21,941 nt of DNA from Bacteroidales bacterium UBA3543 (GTDB lineage: Bacteria; Bacteroidota; Bacteroidia; Bacteroidales; UBA932), in NCBI GenBank assembly GCA_002376715.1, contig DFOK01000048.1, positions 1 through 21,941 of the forward strand, written 5' to 3'. A program made the position numbers and the translations under genes. The stretch's first letter is position 1. The number at the start of each line of letters is the position of its first letter. The notes under the pieces were generated by a model that saw only the letters and a program-made list of their open reading frames with translations, was not told the origin of the DNA and did not search any database. Shown here piece by piece: positions 1 to 7,198 of this stretch.

Positions 1-200
1 TTGAGAATGATGCCCGTATTGTAGAATTACGACGTTCCGTACGCATAGCAGCGGAATCAAAGCTCAAAAACGGCGTTATTGACGCTACAGACTTACTGCG
101 TAAAATCAACGACGAGACTACGGCAATACTCAATTGCAACATTCATGAAATAGAGCTATTACAAGCCATTTACAGATTGAAACACACATTAAACGAATAA
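1..200 (+). CDS. TolC-family outer-membrane efflux protein, C-terminal end (partial)
   Basis: An open frame enters from the left edge (first full codon at 3) and ends with TAA at 198-200, leaving about 65 residues. It is rich in long helical stretches and contains AESKLKNGVIDATDLLRKIN, which resembles the last coiled-coil helix of TolC/OEP-family outer-membrane channels, where an 'E-S-x-[YL]-x-x-G-x-x-x-x-x-[DE]-[LY]-L' pattern is common. The gene ends five bases before the HlyD-type adaptor lipoprotein and heads the same operon, which is the usual order for Bacteroidota tripartite exporters. The expected role is the outer-membrane exit duct of the ABC exporter that follows. Only the C-terminus is visible, so the family call rests on this motif and on context. 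Confidence 0.75.
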   Translation, partial: ENDARIVELRRSVRIAAESKLKNGVIDATDLLRKINDETTAILNCNIHEIELLQAIYRLKHTLNE

Positions 201-205
201 AATAA

Positions 206-1093
206 ATGAAAAGAATCATCTACATCGCCATAATACTACTTACCGTATCATCTTGTGGCAATAATCAAAAATATAATGCACAGGGCACTTTTGAAGCTAC
301 AGAAGTGATAGTCTCATCGGAAGCTACAGGACGAATTTTGAGTTTTGAAGTAGAAGAGGGTATGCCGGTCAAGGCAGGTGAAAAGGTGGGCACAATCGAT
401 AGTCTGCAACTTTATCTTCAACACAAGCAGTTGTCGGCACAGCTCTCGGCACTCTTGGATAGTCGTCCTGATAAAAAAGCACAAGTTGCATCGTTGCGTG
501 AGCAGATAGCAAAACAAAAGAGTGAGCTGAAGCGTGTAAAAAATATGCTCAAAGATGGTGCAGCCACCCAAAAACAATATGACGACATTGAGGCACACAT
601 AAGAATTCTCAAAAGCCAGCTTTCTGCTACTCTCTCAAACCTTGACAAAAACACCGCTGCCATCAATAGCAATGCTGAAGCTCTCGAGGCACAAATTGAA
701 GCTTTGGACGACCTCATTTCAAAGTGCAGCATAGTGTCACCTGTTGAGGGTATCATATTGGTAAAATATGCCGAAGCCGGTGAACTGGCAACTATGGGCA
801 GACCCTTGATGAAAATTGCCAATCTTGACAATATCTATCTGCGCGCCTATTTCACTTCCAATCAACTTGCTAACCTAAAACTTGGTGACGAGGTTACCGT
901 TACCGCCGATTTTGGCGGAACAGAGCTTTACGACTATAAAGGTCGCATCACATGGATTTCTTCTGAAAGTGAATTTACGCCCAAAACCATACAAACGGAA
1001 GATTCACGTGCAAATTTGGTCTATGCCGTAAAAATTGCCGTAAAAAATGATGGTCGCCTTAAAATAGGATTGTCCGGCAATGTAACGCTTTAG
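206..1093 (+). CDS. HlyD/YbhG-type periplasmic adaptor lipoprotein of an ABC exporter
   Basis: This 295-residue protein would bridge the inner-membrane ABC permeases and the TolC-like channel. It begins with a lipoprotein signal peptide ending TVSSC, with the lipidated Cys at residue 17. It then has a biotinyl-lipoyl-like half (about 25-65, including GRILSFEVEEGMPVKAGEKV), a long charged coiled-coil hairpin (about 70-170, rich in K, Q, E and L), the second lipoyl half (about 172-205, SPVEGIILVKYAEAGELATM) and a C-terminal beta-barrel (about 208-290). This domain order is that of membrane-fusion proteins such as E. coli YbhG. The start is the ATG five bases after the preceding stop, and only one base separates its own stop from the next ATG, so the operon is tightly coupled. 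The exported substrate cannot be read from the sequence. Confidence 0.9.
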   Translation: MKRIIYIAIILLTVSSCGNNQKYNAQGTFEATEVIVSSEATGRILSFEVEEGMPVKAGEKVGTIDSLQLYLQHKQLSAQLSALLDSRPDKKAQVASLREQIAKQKSELKRVKNMLKDGAATQKQYDDIEAHIRILKSQLSATLSNLDKNTAAINSNAEALEAQIEALDDLISKCSIVSPVEGIILVKYAEAGELATMGRPLMKIANLDNIYLRAYFTSNQLANLKLGDEVTVTADFGGTELYDYKGRITWISSESEFTPKTIQTEDSRANLVYAVKIAVKNDGRLKIGLSGNVTL

Positions 1094-1094
1094 T

Positions 1095-1994
1095 ATGAAT
1101 GTCATAGAAGTAAATGCTCTCTCAAAGAGCTACGGAAAAGTTAAAGCTCTTGACTCCGTCTCCTTTTCAGTGAAGCGAGGCGAACTATTTGGTCTAATAG
1201 GCCCGGATGGTGCAGGCAAGACTACACTTTTCCGCTTACTCACCACATTGATTAATCCTAATGAAGGCAGTGCCACCATAGAGGGTCTAGACATTAGTAA
1301 AGATTATCGTAAAATACGTCCACTGTTAGGCTATATGCCCGGCAGATTCTCCCTTTATCCTGACCTGACGGTGGAAGAAAACCTCAATTTTTTTGCATCT
1401 ATCTTTGGCGTCAGGGTTAAAGACTCATACGATCTCATTGCTCCAATCTACCAACAGATTGAGCCTTTCAGAAAACGCCAGGCGGGCAAATTATCAGGTG
1501 GGATGAAACAAAAACTCGCTCTCTCGTGTGCATTGATTCACCATCCGAGCGTACTCTTACTTGATGAGCCTACAACCGGTATTGATGCCGTATCTCGCAG
1601 TGAGCTGTGGGATATGTTGAAAAATCTGAAGGAGAAAGGAATTACCATCCTGGTATCTACTCCTTATATGGACGAGGCTTCACTTTGTGAACGAATTGCA
1701 CTTTGTAATGAAGGACGTATTTTGGGAGTTGATACTCCAAAGGGAATTATTAAACAATTCAAATCGAGGCTCTATGCCATTAGTGCCGATAATATGTATT
1801 CTCTGCTTGAAGCAGCGCGACAGGTCGAAGGTGTGGTGGAATGCTATCCATTTGGGCAAATGCATCACCTCATTGCAGATGCAACGTTTGACACACACAG
1901 CTTTACGGATAAGTTGGGATATTTGACCAACCTTACTATTGAATTCGCACAACCTACCATTGAGGATGTATTTATAAATCTGATGAAACAATGA
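1095..1994 (+). CDS. ABC exporter ATPase 1 (degenerate-site partner, YbhF N-half-like)
   Basis: A 299-residue cytoplasmic ABC ATPase. Walker A is GPDGAGKTT (36-44), the signature is a canonical LSGGMKQK (133-140) and Walker B is LLLDEP (154-159). Two catalytic elements depart from consensus. The Q-loop position reads YMPGRF, with Gly83 where Gln is usual, and the H-switch reads STPYMDEA, with Pro190 where His is usual. From memory of the family, the N-terminal half of E. coli YbhF also lacks the switch His and has a GPDGAGKTT Walker A, so this gene looks like that half encoded alone. It overlaps the next ATPase gene by four bases (ATGA), which fits translational coupling of two subunits needed in equal amounts. 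The C-terminal 80 residues are an accessory domain of the DrrA/CcmA type. Drug or metabolite export is likely, with substrate unknown. Confidence 0.92.
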   Translation: MNVIEVNALSKSYGKVKALDSVSFSVKRGELFGLIGPDGAGKTTLFRLLTTLINPNEGSATIEGLDISKDYRKIRPLLGYMPGRFSLYPDLTVEENLNFFASIFGVRVKDSYDLIAPIYQQIEPFRKRQAGKLSGGMKQKLALSCALIHHPSVLLLDEPTTGIDAVSRSELWDMLKNLKEKGITILVSTPYMDEASLCERIALCNEGRILGVDTPKGIIKQFKSRLYAISADNMYSLLEAARQVEGVVECYPFGQMHHLIADATFDTHSFTDKLGYLTNLTIEFAQPTIEDVFINLMKQ

Positions 1995-2740
1995 GCGAAA
2001 TAGTGATTTCAGTACGCAACCTTACCAAACGTTTTGGCAATTTCATTGCTGTAAACAATATCTCTTTTGATGTTTACAAGGGTGAAATTTTTGGTTTCCT
2101 GGGTGCAAACGGAGCGGGGAAAACTACTGCAATGCGTATGCTCTCAGGGTTGAGTTATCCCACTTCAGGGAAAGGCACAGTGGCAGGTTTTGACGTTTCG
2201 CGTGAGGGAGAGATGATTAAACGCCATATCGGTTATATGAGCCAGAGATTTGCTCTCTATAATACCCTTACGGTCGGCGAGAATATCAAACTTTTCGCGG
2301 GCATCTATGGACTCTCGAAAAAAAGTGCTGAGAAGCGTACTGAGGAACTGCTTGCCGAACTCAAGTTTTCGTCTGAGCGTGACACTCTCGTAGGCTCACT
2401 GCCATTAGGATGGAAACAGAAGTTATCTTTTGCTATTGCCACCGTTCATAATCCCAATGTTGTCTTTTTGGACGAACCTACAAGCGGTGTTGACCCTGTT
2501 ACCCGTCGCCAATTTTGGGAAATGATTTACAAGGCAGCAGAGGGAGGAACAACGATATTTGTTACTACTCACTATATGGATGAGGCCGAGTATTGCTCGC
2601 GAGTATCAATTATGGTTGATGGTGAGGTACGGGCCCTTGACACTCCCACCCGTTTAAAAGAACAGTTTAATGCTGAGTCGATGCATGAAGTCTTTCGTAC
2701 GCTGGCTCGCGATGCAGAAAGAGGAGAATTGGAAACATGA
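1991..2740 (+). CDS. ABC exporter ATPase 2 (catalytically canonical partner, YbhF C-half-like)
   Basis: A 249-residue ABC ATPase. Walker A is GANGAGKTT (38-46), the Q-loop Gln85 is present (YMSQRF), Walker B is VVFLDEP (157-163) and the H-switch His194 is present (TTHYMDEA). The signature motif is the exception: LPLGWKQK (137-144) in place of LSGGQ. E. coli YbhF has a comparable LPLG-type signature in its second half, as far as I recall the family. With ATPase 1 it would form a heterodimer in which one of the two nucleotide sites is complete and the other degenerate. It overlaps the genes on both sides by four bases (1991-1994 and 2737-2740). The protein is shorter than ATPase 1 and lacks most of the C-terminal accessory region. 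Confidence 0.92.
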   Translation: MSEIVISVRNLTKRFGNFIAVNNISFDVYKGEIFGFLGANGAGKTTAMRMLSGLSYPTSGKGTVAGFDVSREGEMIKRHIGYMSQRFALYNTLTVGENIKLFAGIYGLSKKSAEKRTEELLAELKFSSERDTLVGSLPLGWKQKLSFAIATVHNPNVVFLDEPTSGVDPVTRRQFWEMIYKAAEGGTTIFVTTHYMDEAEYCSRVSIMVDGEVRALDTPTRLKEQFNAESMHEVFRTLARDAERGELET

Positions 2741-3831
2741 AAAACAGCTTTCTATCATTTATAAAAAAAGAGTCACTACATATTTTGCGCGATAAGGTTA
2801 CAATGCTTATTGTAATGCTTATACCTGTGGTATTGATAGTGTTGTTTGGTTTTGCCATATCTACCGAGGTAAATAATGTAGATGTGGCTGTAGTCGCTCC
2901 TGAGCGCACAGACGGCGTGGTAGATGCCGTCAATCGCATCGCACACAACGATTACTTCACCTTCTGCGGTTATATCGACCCCGATCAGATAGATCAGGAA
3001 TTGCGTTCAGGAAAAGTAAGCGCCGTCATAGTTTTTGCTTCGGATTTTGACCGCCGTATGGAGCAGATTTTAACAGGGTTGCCCTCAACGCCGATTATAC
3101 AATTAGTTGTTGATGCTTCGAATGTCAATACAGCCGGCGCGTCAACTGCCTATCTGCAAGAGATTCTGCTTGGCACAGCATCACAGCAGGCGATGTTTGA
3201 AACCAGAATGCTTTTCAATCCTCAAATGAAGAGCGCTTACAACTTCGTGCCGGGTATTATGGGCTTGATCGTTATTCTGGTTTGTGCGATGATGACTTCG
3301 GTATCTATCGTACGCGAAAAAGAAGTTGGAACAATGGAAGTACTTCTCGTTTCTCCTATACGTCCGTCGAAGATTATCTTTTCCAAAATGATCCCCTATT
3401 TTGTCATCTCTTGTTTGGTACTGATAATAATACTGCTCCTTTCCTATTATCTGCTTCATGTACCGATGTCAGGTGGCGTTTGGGGAATCTTTTCGTTATC
3501 GCTGCTCTATGTGTTATTATCGCTCTCTCTGGGACTTATGGTCTCGATAGTCGCCAAAACGCAGGTCATGGCACTGCTTATTTCGGCTATGGTAATGATG
3601 GTACCCATGTTGTTGCTTTCAGGCATGCTCTTTCCCATTGAGAATTCCCCCATATTTTTTCAATATTTCTCAAATATTGTTCCTGCTCGTTGGTATGTAG
3701 AGGCCATCCGTAAAATGATGATTCAGGGTTCACCGTTTCTGGCCGTGTGGAAAGAATTTACAATACTGCTCGGTATGACTGTCGCATTTTTGGGTGTATC
3801 GCTAATAAAGTTCAATGATAAATTAGAGTAG
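2737..3831 (+). CDS. ABC-2 type permease (YbhS-like)
   Basis: A 364-residue inner-membrane permease of the ABC-2 family. It has one N-terminal membrane segment (about 23-43), a large periplasmic domain of about 130 residues with alternating V/I strands (NNVDVAVVAP onward), and five further hydrophobic segments from about residue 172 to the end. The cytoplasmic coupling region SIVREKEVGTMEVLLVSP (about 188-205) is the family hallmark that contacts the ATPases. The start codon overlaps the stop of ATPase 2. Together with the following permease it would form the heterodimeric channel of the exporter. It resembles E. coli YbhS more than short polysaccharide-type ABC-2 permeases because of the extracytoplasmic insertion. 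Confidence 0.88.
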   Translation: MKNSFLSFIKKESLHILRDKVTMLIVMLIPVVLIVLFGFAISTEVNNVDVAVVAPERTDGVVDAVNRIAHNDYFTFCGYIDPDQIDQELRSGKVSAVIVFASDFDRRMEQILTGLPSTPIIQLVVDASNVNTAGASTAYLQEILLGTASQQAMFETRMLFNPQMKSAYNFVPGIMGLIVILVCAMMTSVSIVREKEVGTMEVLLVSPIRPSKIIFSKMIPYFVISCLVLIIILLLSYYLLHVPMSGGVWGIFSLSLLYVLLSLSLGLMVSIVAKTQVMALLISAMVMMVPMLLLSGMLFPIENSPIFFQYFSNIVPARWYVEAIRKMMIQGSPFLAVWKEFTILLGMTVAFLGVSLIKFNDKLE

Positions 3832-3835
3832 TGCC

Positions 3836-4939
3836 ATGAGACAATTTATCGTATTATTGCAAAAGGAACTTATAAAGATTCGTCGCGATTCGTTTCTGCC
3901 CAAGCTGATATTATCCTTCCCAATACTGATAATGCTCATCTCGCCAATGCTTGCTACAATGGATGTGCGAAATGTCAATGTTGCGGTTGTCGATCTTGAC
4001 CACTCAACCACTTCTCACCGCATTATATCACATATCAAGGCTTCCGAATATCTTTCATTGGTAGGGGCAACTTCCGAATTTGATCTTGCCATGGAAAGGC
4101 TGGAGGAAGGCAGGGTTGATGTTATAGTTCAGATTCCCGACCATTTTGAGCGTGATATGGGGGTTTCAACTCCAGAAAAAATAAGCATAATAGCAAATGC
4201 CGTGAACGCCACCAAAGGTACAATGGGCACTCAATATGTCATACAAACTATTGCACACGCGCTTGTGGAAGTTCGCAACGAAAAAAATCCAAATCAAATG
4301 TCCGAGTTGGTAACGGTTCAAAATCGCTTTAATCCAACACTTAATTATCGCCATTATATGATTCCCGCTCTGATGATTATCATATTTATTCTGGTGTGCG
4401 GGTTTCTGCCTGCATTGAGTATAGTGGAAGAGAAGGAAGTCGGCACGATTGAACAGATGAATGTCTCACCCGTGAGTCGTTTTACTTTTACCCTGTCAAA
4501 ACTGATACCCTATTGGGCTATAGGTATTTTCGTTCTTATAGCGGCGATGATGATTGCTCACCTTGTCTATGGACTTTTACCTGCCGGCTCCTTTTGGGTT
4601 ATATTATTGGGTACGGTGTTATTTATTCTGACCATTTCCGGATTTAGTCTTACAGCTGCAAACTTTTCAGATACGATGCAACAAATAATGTTTATATTAT
4701 TCTTCTTCATTATGATTTTCATTCTGATGAGTGGGCTGCTTACTCCTATCGACTCTATGCCCGATTGGGCTCAAACATTTACACTTCTTCTACCACCGCG
4801 ATATTTTGTTGACATTTTGCGTTCGGTCTATTTAAAAGGAACAACCCTTTCCGAACTATGGCAAAACTTCGTAGCTCTCGGAAGTTTCGCAGTCATTTTC
4901 AACATTCTCGCCGCCGTCACCTATAAGAAACAGGCGTAA
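3836..4939 (+). CDS. ABC-2 type permease (YbhR-like), last gene of exporter operon
   Basis: A 367-residue permease paralogous to the preceding one. It has an N-terminal membrane helix (about 22-42), a periplasmic domain starting DVRNVNVAVVDLDHSTTSHR, and a C-terminal set of five hydrophobic helices. The coupling-helix motif SIVEEKEVGTIEQMNVSP lies near residues 195-212. It starts four bases after the previous stop. The protein ends in a short basic tail (TYKKQA). It is the second half of the predicted heterodimeric channel and closes the operon: the next gene begins about 97 bases on, behind a candidate promoter, and belongs to a different pathway. Confidence 0.88.
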   Translation: MRQFIVLLQKELIKIRRDSFLPKLILSFPILIMLISPMLATMDVRNVNVAVVDLDHSTTSHRIISHIKASEYLSLVGATSEFDLAMERLEEGRVDVIVQIPDHFERDMGVSTPEKISIIANAVNATKGTMGTQYVIQTIAHALVEVRNEKNPNQMSELVTVQNRFNPTLNYRHYMIPALMIIIFILVCGFLPALSIVEEKEVGTIEQMNVSPVSRFTFTLSKLIPYWAIGIFVLIAAMMIAHLVYGLLPAGSFWVILLGTVLFILTISGFSLTAANFSDTMQQIMFILFFFIMIFILMSGLLTPIDSMPDWAQTFTLLLPPRYFVDILRSVYLKGTTLSELWQNFVALGSFAVIFNILAAVTYKKQA

Positions 4940-4987
4940 ACTTATAAAATAAGGGAACCTATTTAAAATTATTAAAATTTACAAAAA

Positions 4988-5001
4988 TAATTGAACAATT
5001 A
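4988..5001. promoter_or_regulatory. Candidate operator palindrome overlapping the nrfH -33 region
   Basis: TAATTG-AA-CAATTA is a perfect 6-bp-arm inverted repeat with a 2-base centre, lying on the -33 element of the nrfH promoter candidate. The position would suit a repressor, or an activator of the FNR/CRP superfamily that controls anaerobic nitrite respiration. The region is very AT-rich, so a chance palindrome is quite possible. Confidence 0.3.
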
Positions 5002-5021
5002 AACCTTTTTTTATATCTTTG
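4990..5021 (+). promoter_or_regulatory. Bacteroidota-type promoter for nrfHA
   Basis: The -7 box TATCTTTG (5014-5021) matches the Bacteroides consensus TAnnTTTG exactly. An ATTG (4990-4993) sits 20 bases upstream, where the -33 TTTG element belongs. Transcription would start near 5026-5030, leaving only about ten bases before the nrfH ATG at 5037, an unusually short leader. It lies in the only gap between the exporter operon and the nrf cluster. Confidence 0.6.
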
Positions 5022-5036
5022 GGCAAGTTTTCAGTT

Positions 5037-5615
5037 ATGAAGAAATTTTTGAACATAATACCGCGTGTTTTTGTTATACCGCTATTTGTTATTGCCGGTA
5101 TAATTGTGGGGCTAGGTGCATATACGGCCTATATCGCACGGCTTCATACTTACGCAACAGATGAGCCTTCGGCTTGCATCAATTGCCACATTATGGTCCC
5201 TTATTATCAGTCATGGGAGAAAAGTTCCCATCGTGAATGGGCCCATTGTAATGATTGCCACGTTCCACAAGACAACTTTGTCAACAAATATGCCTTCAAA
5301 GCAGCTGACGGATTGTACCATTCAGCTGTCTTCACTCTAAGAAGCGAACCTATGGCTATTCGTCCCCGAAATGCAAGCAATAGAGTCATTATGGAGAATT
5401 GTGTTCGTTGCCATACACAACTTACCACCGAATTTGTAAAAGCAGGGCAAATAAGCTACTCGCAAGCCAGTCAGGGAGAAGGCAAGGCGTGCTGGGATTG
5501 TCATAGAGACATACCGCATACTATGGTGAGTAACCTTGCAGCCTCTCCTAATGCGATTGCACCGCTACCTGAATCTCCTGTTCCTGCGTGGCTGAAAGAA
5601 ATGATTAAAAAATAA
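5037..5615 (+). CDS. nrfH: Cytochrome c nitrite reductase small subunit NrfH (NapC/NrfH tetraheme quinol oxidase)
   Basis: NrfH takes electrons from menaquinol in the inner membrane and passes them to NrfA. The protein has 192 residues from the chosen ATG, with a single N-terminal membrane anchor (about 10-33) followed by a periplasmic domain with four CxxCH haem-binding sites at 47-51, 71-75, 122-126 and 152-156. The first reads CINCHIM, which fits the CxxCHxM pattern whose Met ligates haem 1 in Desulfovibrio NrfH. An in-frame TTG at 5019 would add six residues, but it lies inside the promoter -7 box, so the ATG at 5037 is preferred; it gives the typical short basic start MKKFLN. nrfA follows 14 bases downstream. 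No clear Shine-Dalgarno sequence is visible. Confidence 0.93.
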   Translation: MKKFLNIIPRVFVIPLFVIAGIIVGLGAYTAYIARLHTYATDEPSACINCHIMVPYYQSWEKSSHREWAHCNDCHVPQDNFVNKYAFKAADGLYHSAVFTLRSEPMAIRPRNASNRVIMENCVRCHTQLTTEFVKAGQISYSQASQGEGKACWDCHRDIPHTMVSNLAASPNAIAPLPESPVPAWLKEMIKK

Positions 5616-5629
5616 AAACAATATAGACT

Positions 5630-7126
5630 ATGTGTAAGAAATTAGCAGAATCAATCAGACGTAAACCCACTATCGGATGGGTGTTGTTTGTCGTAGTTAT
5701 GGTTTTGGTATTCTTGCTGGGGTTACTGGCAGCCTCTATCACCGAGCGCAGAGCCGAGATAGCAACTCTCTACAACAACAAGAAGGTCGAAATTACAGGC
5801 ATCAATCCCAAGAGCGAAGAGTGGGGATTGAATTACCCTCGTGAGTATAATACCTGGAAAAAGACCAAAGAGATGGACTTCCAGAGCAAACATCTGGGTA
5901 GTAATACCTATGATATTCTCGAAACTCGTCCTGAAATGGTAATTCTTTGGGCAGGATATGCCTTTTCTCGCGATTATACAGCTCCCAGAGGACATATGTA
6001 TACAATAGAAGATGTGACCCAAACTTTACGCACCGGCACACCCGGCGGTGATGTACCAGATATGCAGCCGGCTACCTGCTGGGCTTGTAAAAGCCCTGAT
6101 GTGCCTCGTATGATGCAAGAAGTGGGGGTTGAGAACTTCTATAAAGCACCATGGAGTCAGTATGGGCACGAAGTTGTCAACCCGATAGGATGTGCCGATT
6201 GTCATAACCCCGAAACAATGGATCTTACAATAACTCGTCCTGCCTTGATCGAAGCATATGAGCGTCGGGGAGACGATATTGCCGACGCAACACCTCAGGA
6301 AATGAGATCATTGGTGTGCGCTCAATGCCACGTAGAGTATTATTTCAAGGGTGATGAGAAATATCTCACATTCCCTTGGGATGGTGGCTTTACCATGGAG
6401 GATATGGAGGCATATTTTGACAATGCAGAGTATGCAGACTGGACTCACAGTGTGAGCAAGGCTCCGATGCTGAAAGCTCAGCACCCCGATTATGAGTTGT
6501 TTATACTTGGTCCTCATGCTAAGCGCGGCCTCTCTTGTGCAGATTGCCATATGCCATACATAGCTGAGGGTGGCATCAAGTATTCTGACCACCAGGTTAT
6601 GAGCCCGCTGAAAAACATCTCCTCAACCTGTCAGACTTGCCATAGAGATAGCGAGGAAGAGTTGAGAAATTATGTGTATGAATATCAGGATAAAGCTCTC
6701 GAGATCCGTGACAGAGTTGAAGTTGAGTTGGCAAAAGCCCATATTATGGCAAAGGTAGCCTGGGATAAAGGAGCAAAGGAAGCAAGGATGAAACCTGCTC
6801 TCCAATTGATCCGTCAGGCTCAATGGCGCTGGGACTTTGGAGTTGCATCACACGGAGGATCATTCCACGCACCTGTTGAGACACAGCGTATCCTTGCTCA
6901 CGGCCTTGACCGCTCCATGCAGGCGCAGATTGAGCTTCAGAAGGTTTTATTTGAACTTGGTGTAACCAAGTTTGAGATGCCCGATATCTCCACAAAAGCA
7001 AAAGCTCAGAAGTTTATCGGTCTGGATATGGAAAAGCTGGAAAAAGATAAAGAGAACTGGCTTAAAACCACACCGCCCGCTTGGATAGAGACGGCACGTG
7101 CCAACGGCAGGTTAGCAGCCAACTAA
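5630..7126 (+). CDS. nrfA: Ammonia-forming cytochrome c nitrite reductase NrfA (pentaheme)
   Basis: NrfA reduces nitrite to ammonium with six electrons in the periplasm. The 498-residue protein has an N-terminal hydrophobic segment (about 15-36) and five haem sites: the catalytic CWACK (150-154) with Lys in place of His, then CADCH (188-192), CAQCH (230-234), CADCH (303-307) and CQTCH (334-338). Active-site residues known from Wolinella NrfA can be placed: Arg114 in FSRDY, Tyr in CHVEYYF (237), and His285 in LKAQHPDYE. Lys282 and Gln284 in that motif match the calcium ligands. The uncleaved-looking N-terminus with AASITERR may act as a membrane anchor. The gene is cotranscribed with nrfH and followed by haem-lyase genes, as expected for maturation of five c-type haems. 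An intrinsic terminator begins about 20 bases after the stop. Confidence 0.96.
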   Translation: MCKKLAESIRRKPTIGWVLFVVVMVLVFLLGLLAASITERRAEIATLYNNKKVEITGINPKSEEWGLNYPREYNTWKKTKEMDFQSKHLGSNTYDILETRPEMVILWAGYAFSRDYTAPRGHMYTIEDVTQTLRTGTPGGDVPDMQPATCWACKSPDVPRMMQEVGVENFYKAPWSQYGHEVVNPIGCADCHNPETMDLTITRPALIEAYERRGDDIADATPQEMRSLVCAQCHVEYYFKGDEKYLTFPWDGGFTMEDMEAYFDNAEYADWTHSVSKAPMLKAQHPDYELFILGPHAKRGLSCADCHMPYIAEGGIKYSDHQVMSPLKNISSTCQTCHRDSEEELRNYVYEYQDKALEIRDRVEVELAKAHIMAKVAWDKGAKEARMKPALQLIRQAQWRWDFGVASHGGSFHAPVETQRILAHGLDRSMQAQIELQKVLFELGVTKFEMPDISTKAKAQKFIGLDMEKLEKDKENWLKTTPPAWIETARANGRLAAN

Positions 7127-7146
7127 AACAGACACCTATAAATTAT

Positions 7147-7189
7147 AACGCCTACATAAGGAATAACACCGCGTATGTAGGCGTTTTTT
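7147..7189 (+). terminator. Intrinsic terminator or attenuator between nrfA and ccsB
   Basis: AACGCCTACATA (7147-7158) pairs perfectly with TATGTAGGCGTT (7174-7185) across a 15-base loop, and T residues run from 7184 to 7189. The first possible ATG of ccsB follows directly at 7190. Since ccsB/ccsA have no other obvious promoter here, partial readthrough would set them below nrfHA. Confidence 0.75.
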
Positions 7190-7198
7190 ATGATAATT

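Noticed and set aside
4947..4964. Hairpin after the exporter operon as a terminator
   Set aside because: The stem (AAATA-GG with CC-TATTT) needs a bulged A, has a three-base loop and is followed by mixed A/T with no clean T-run. Too weak to call.
5019..5036. TTG start for NrfH adding six residues
   Set aside because: The TTG overlaps the -7 box of the predicted promoter, and the ATG at 5037 gives the normal NrfH N-terminus.
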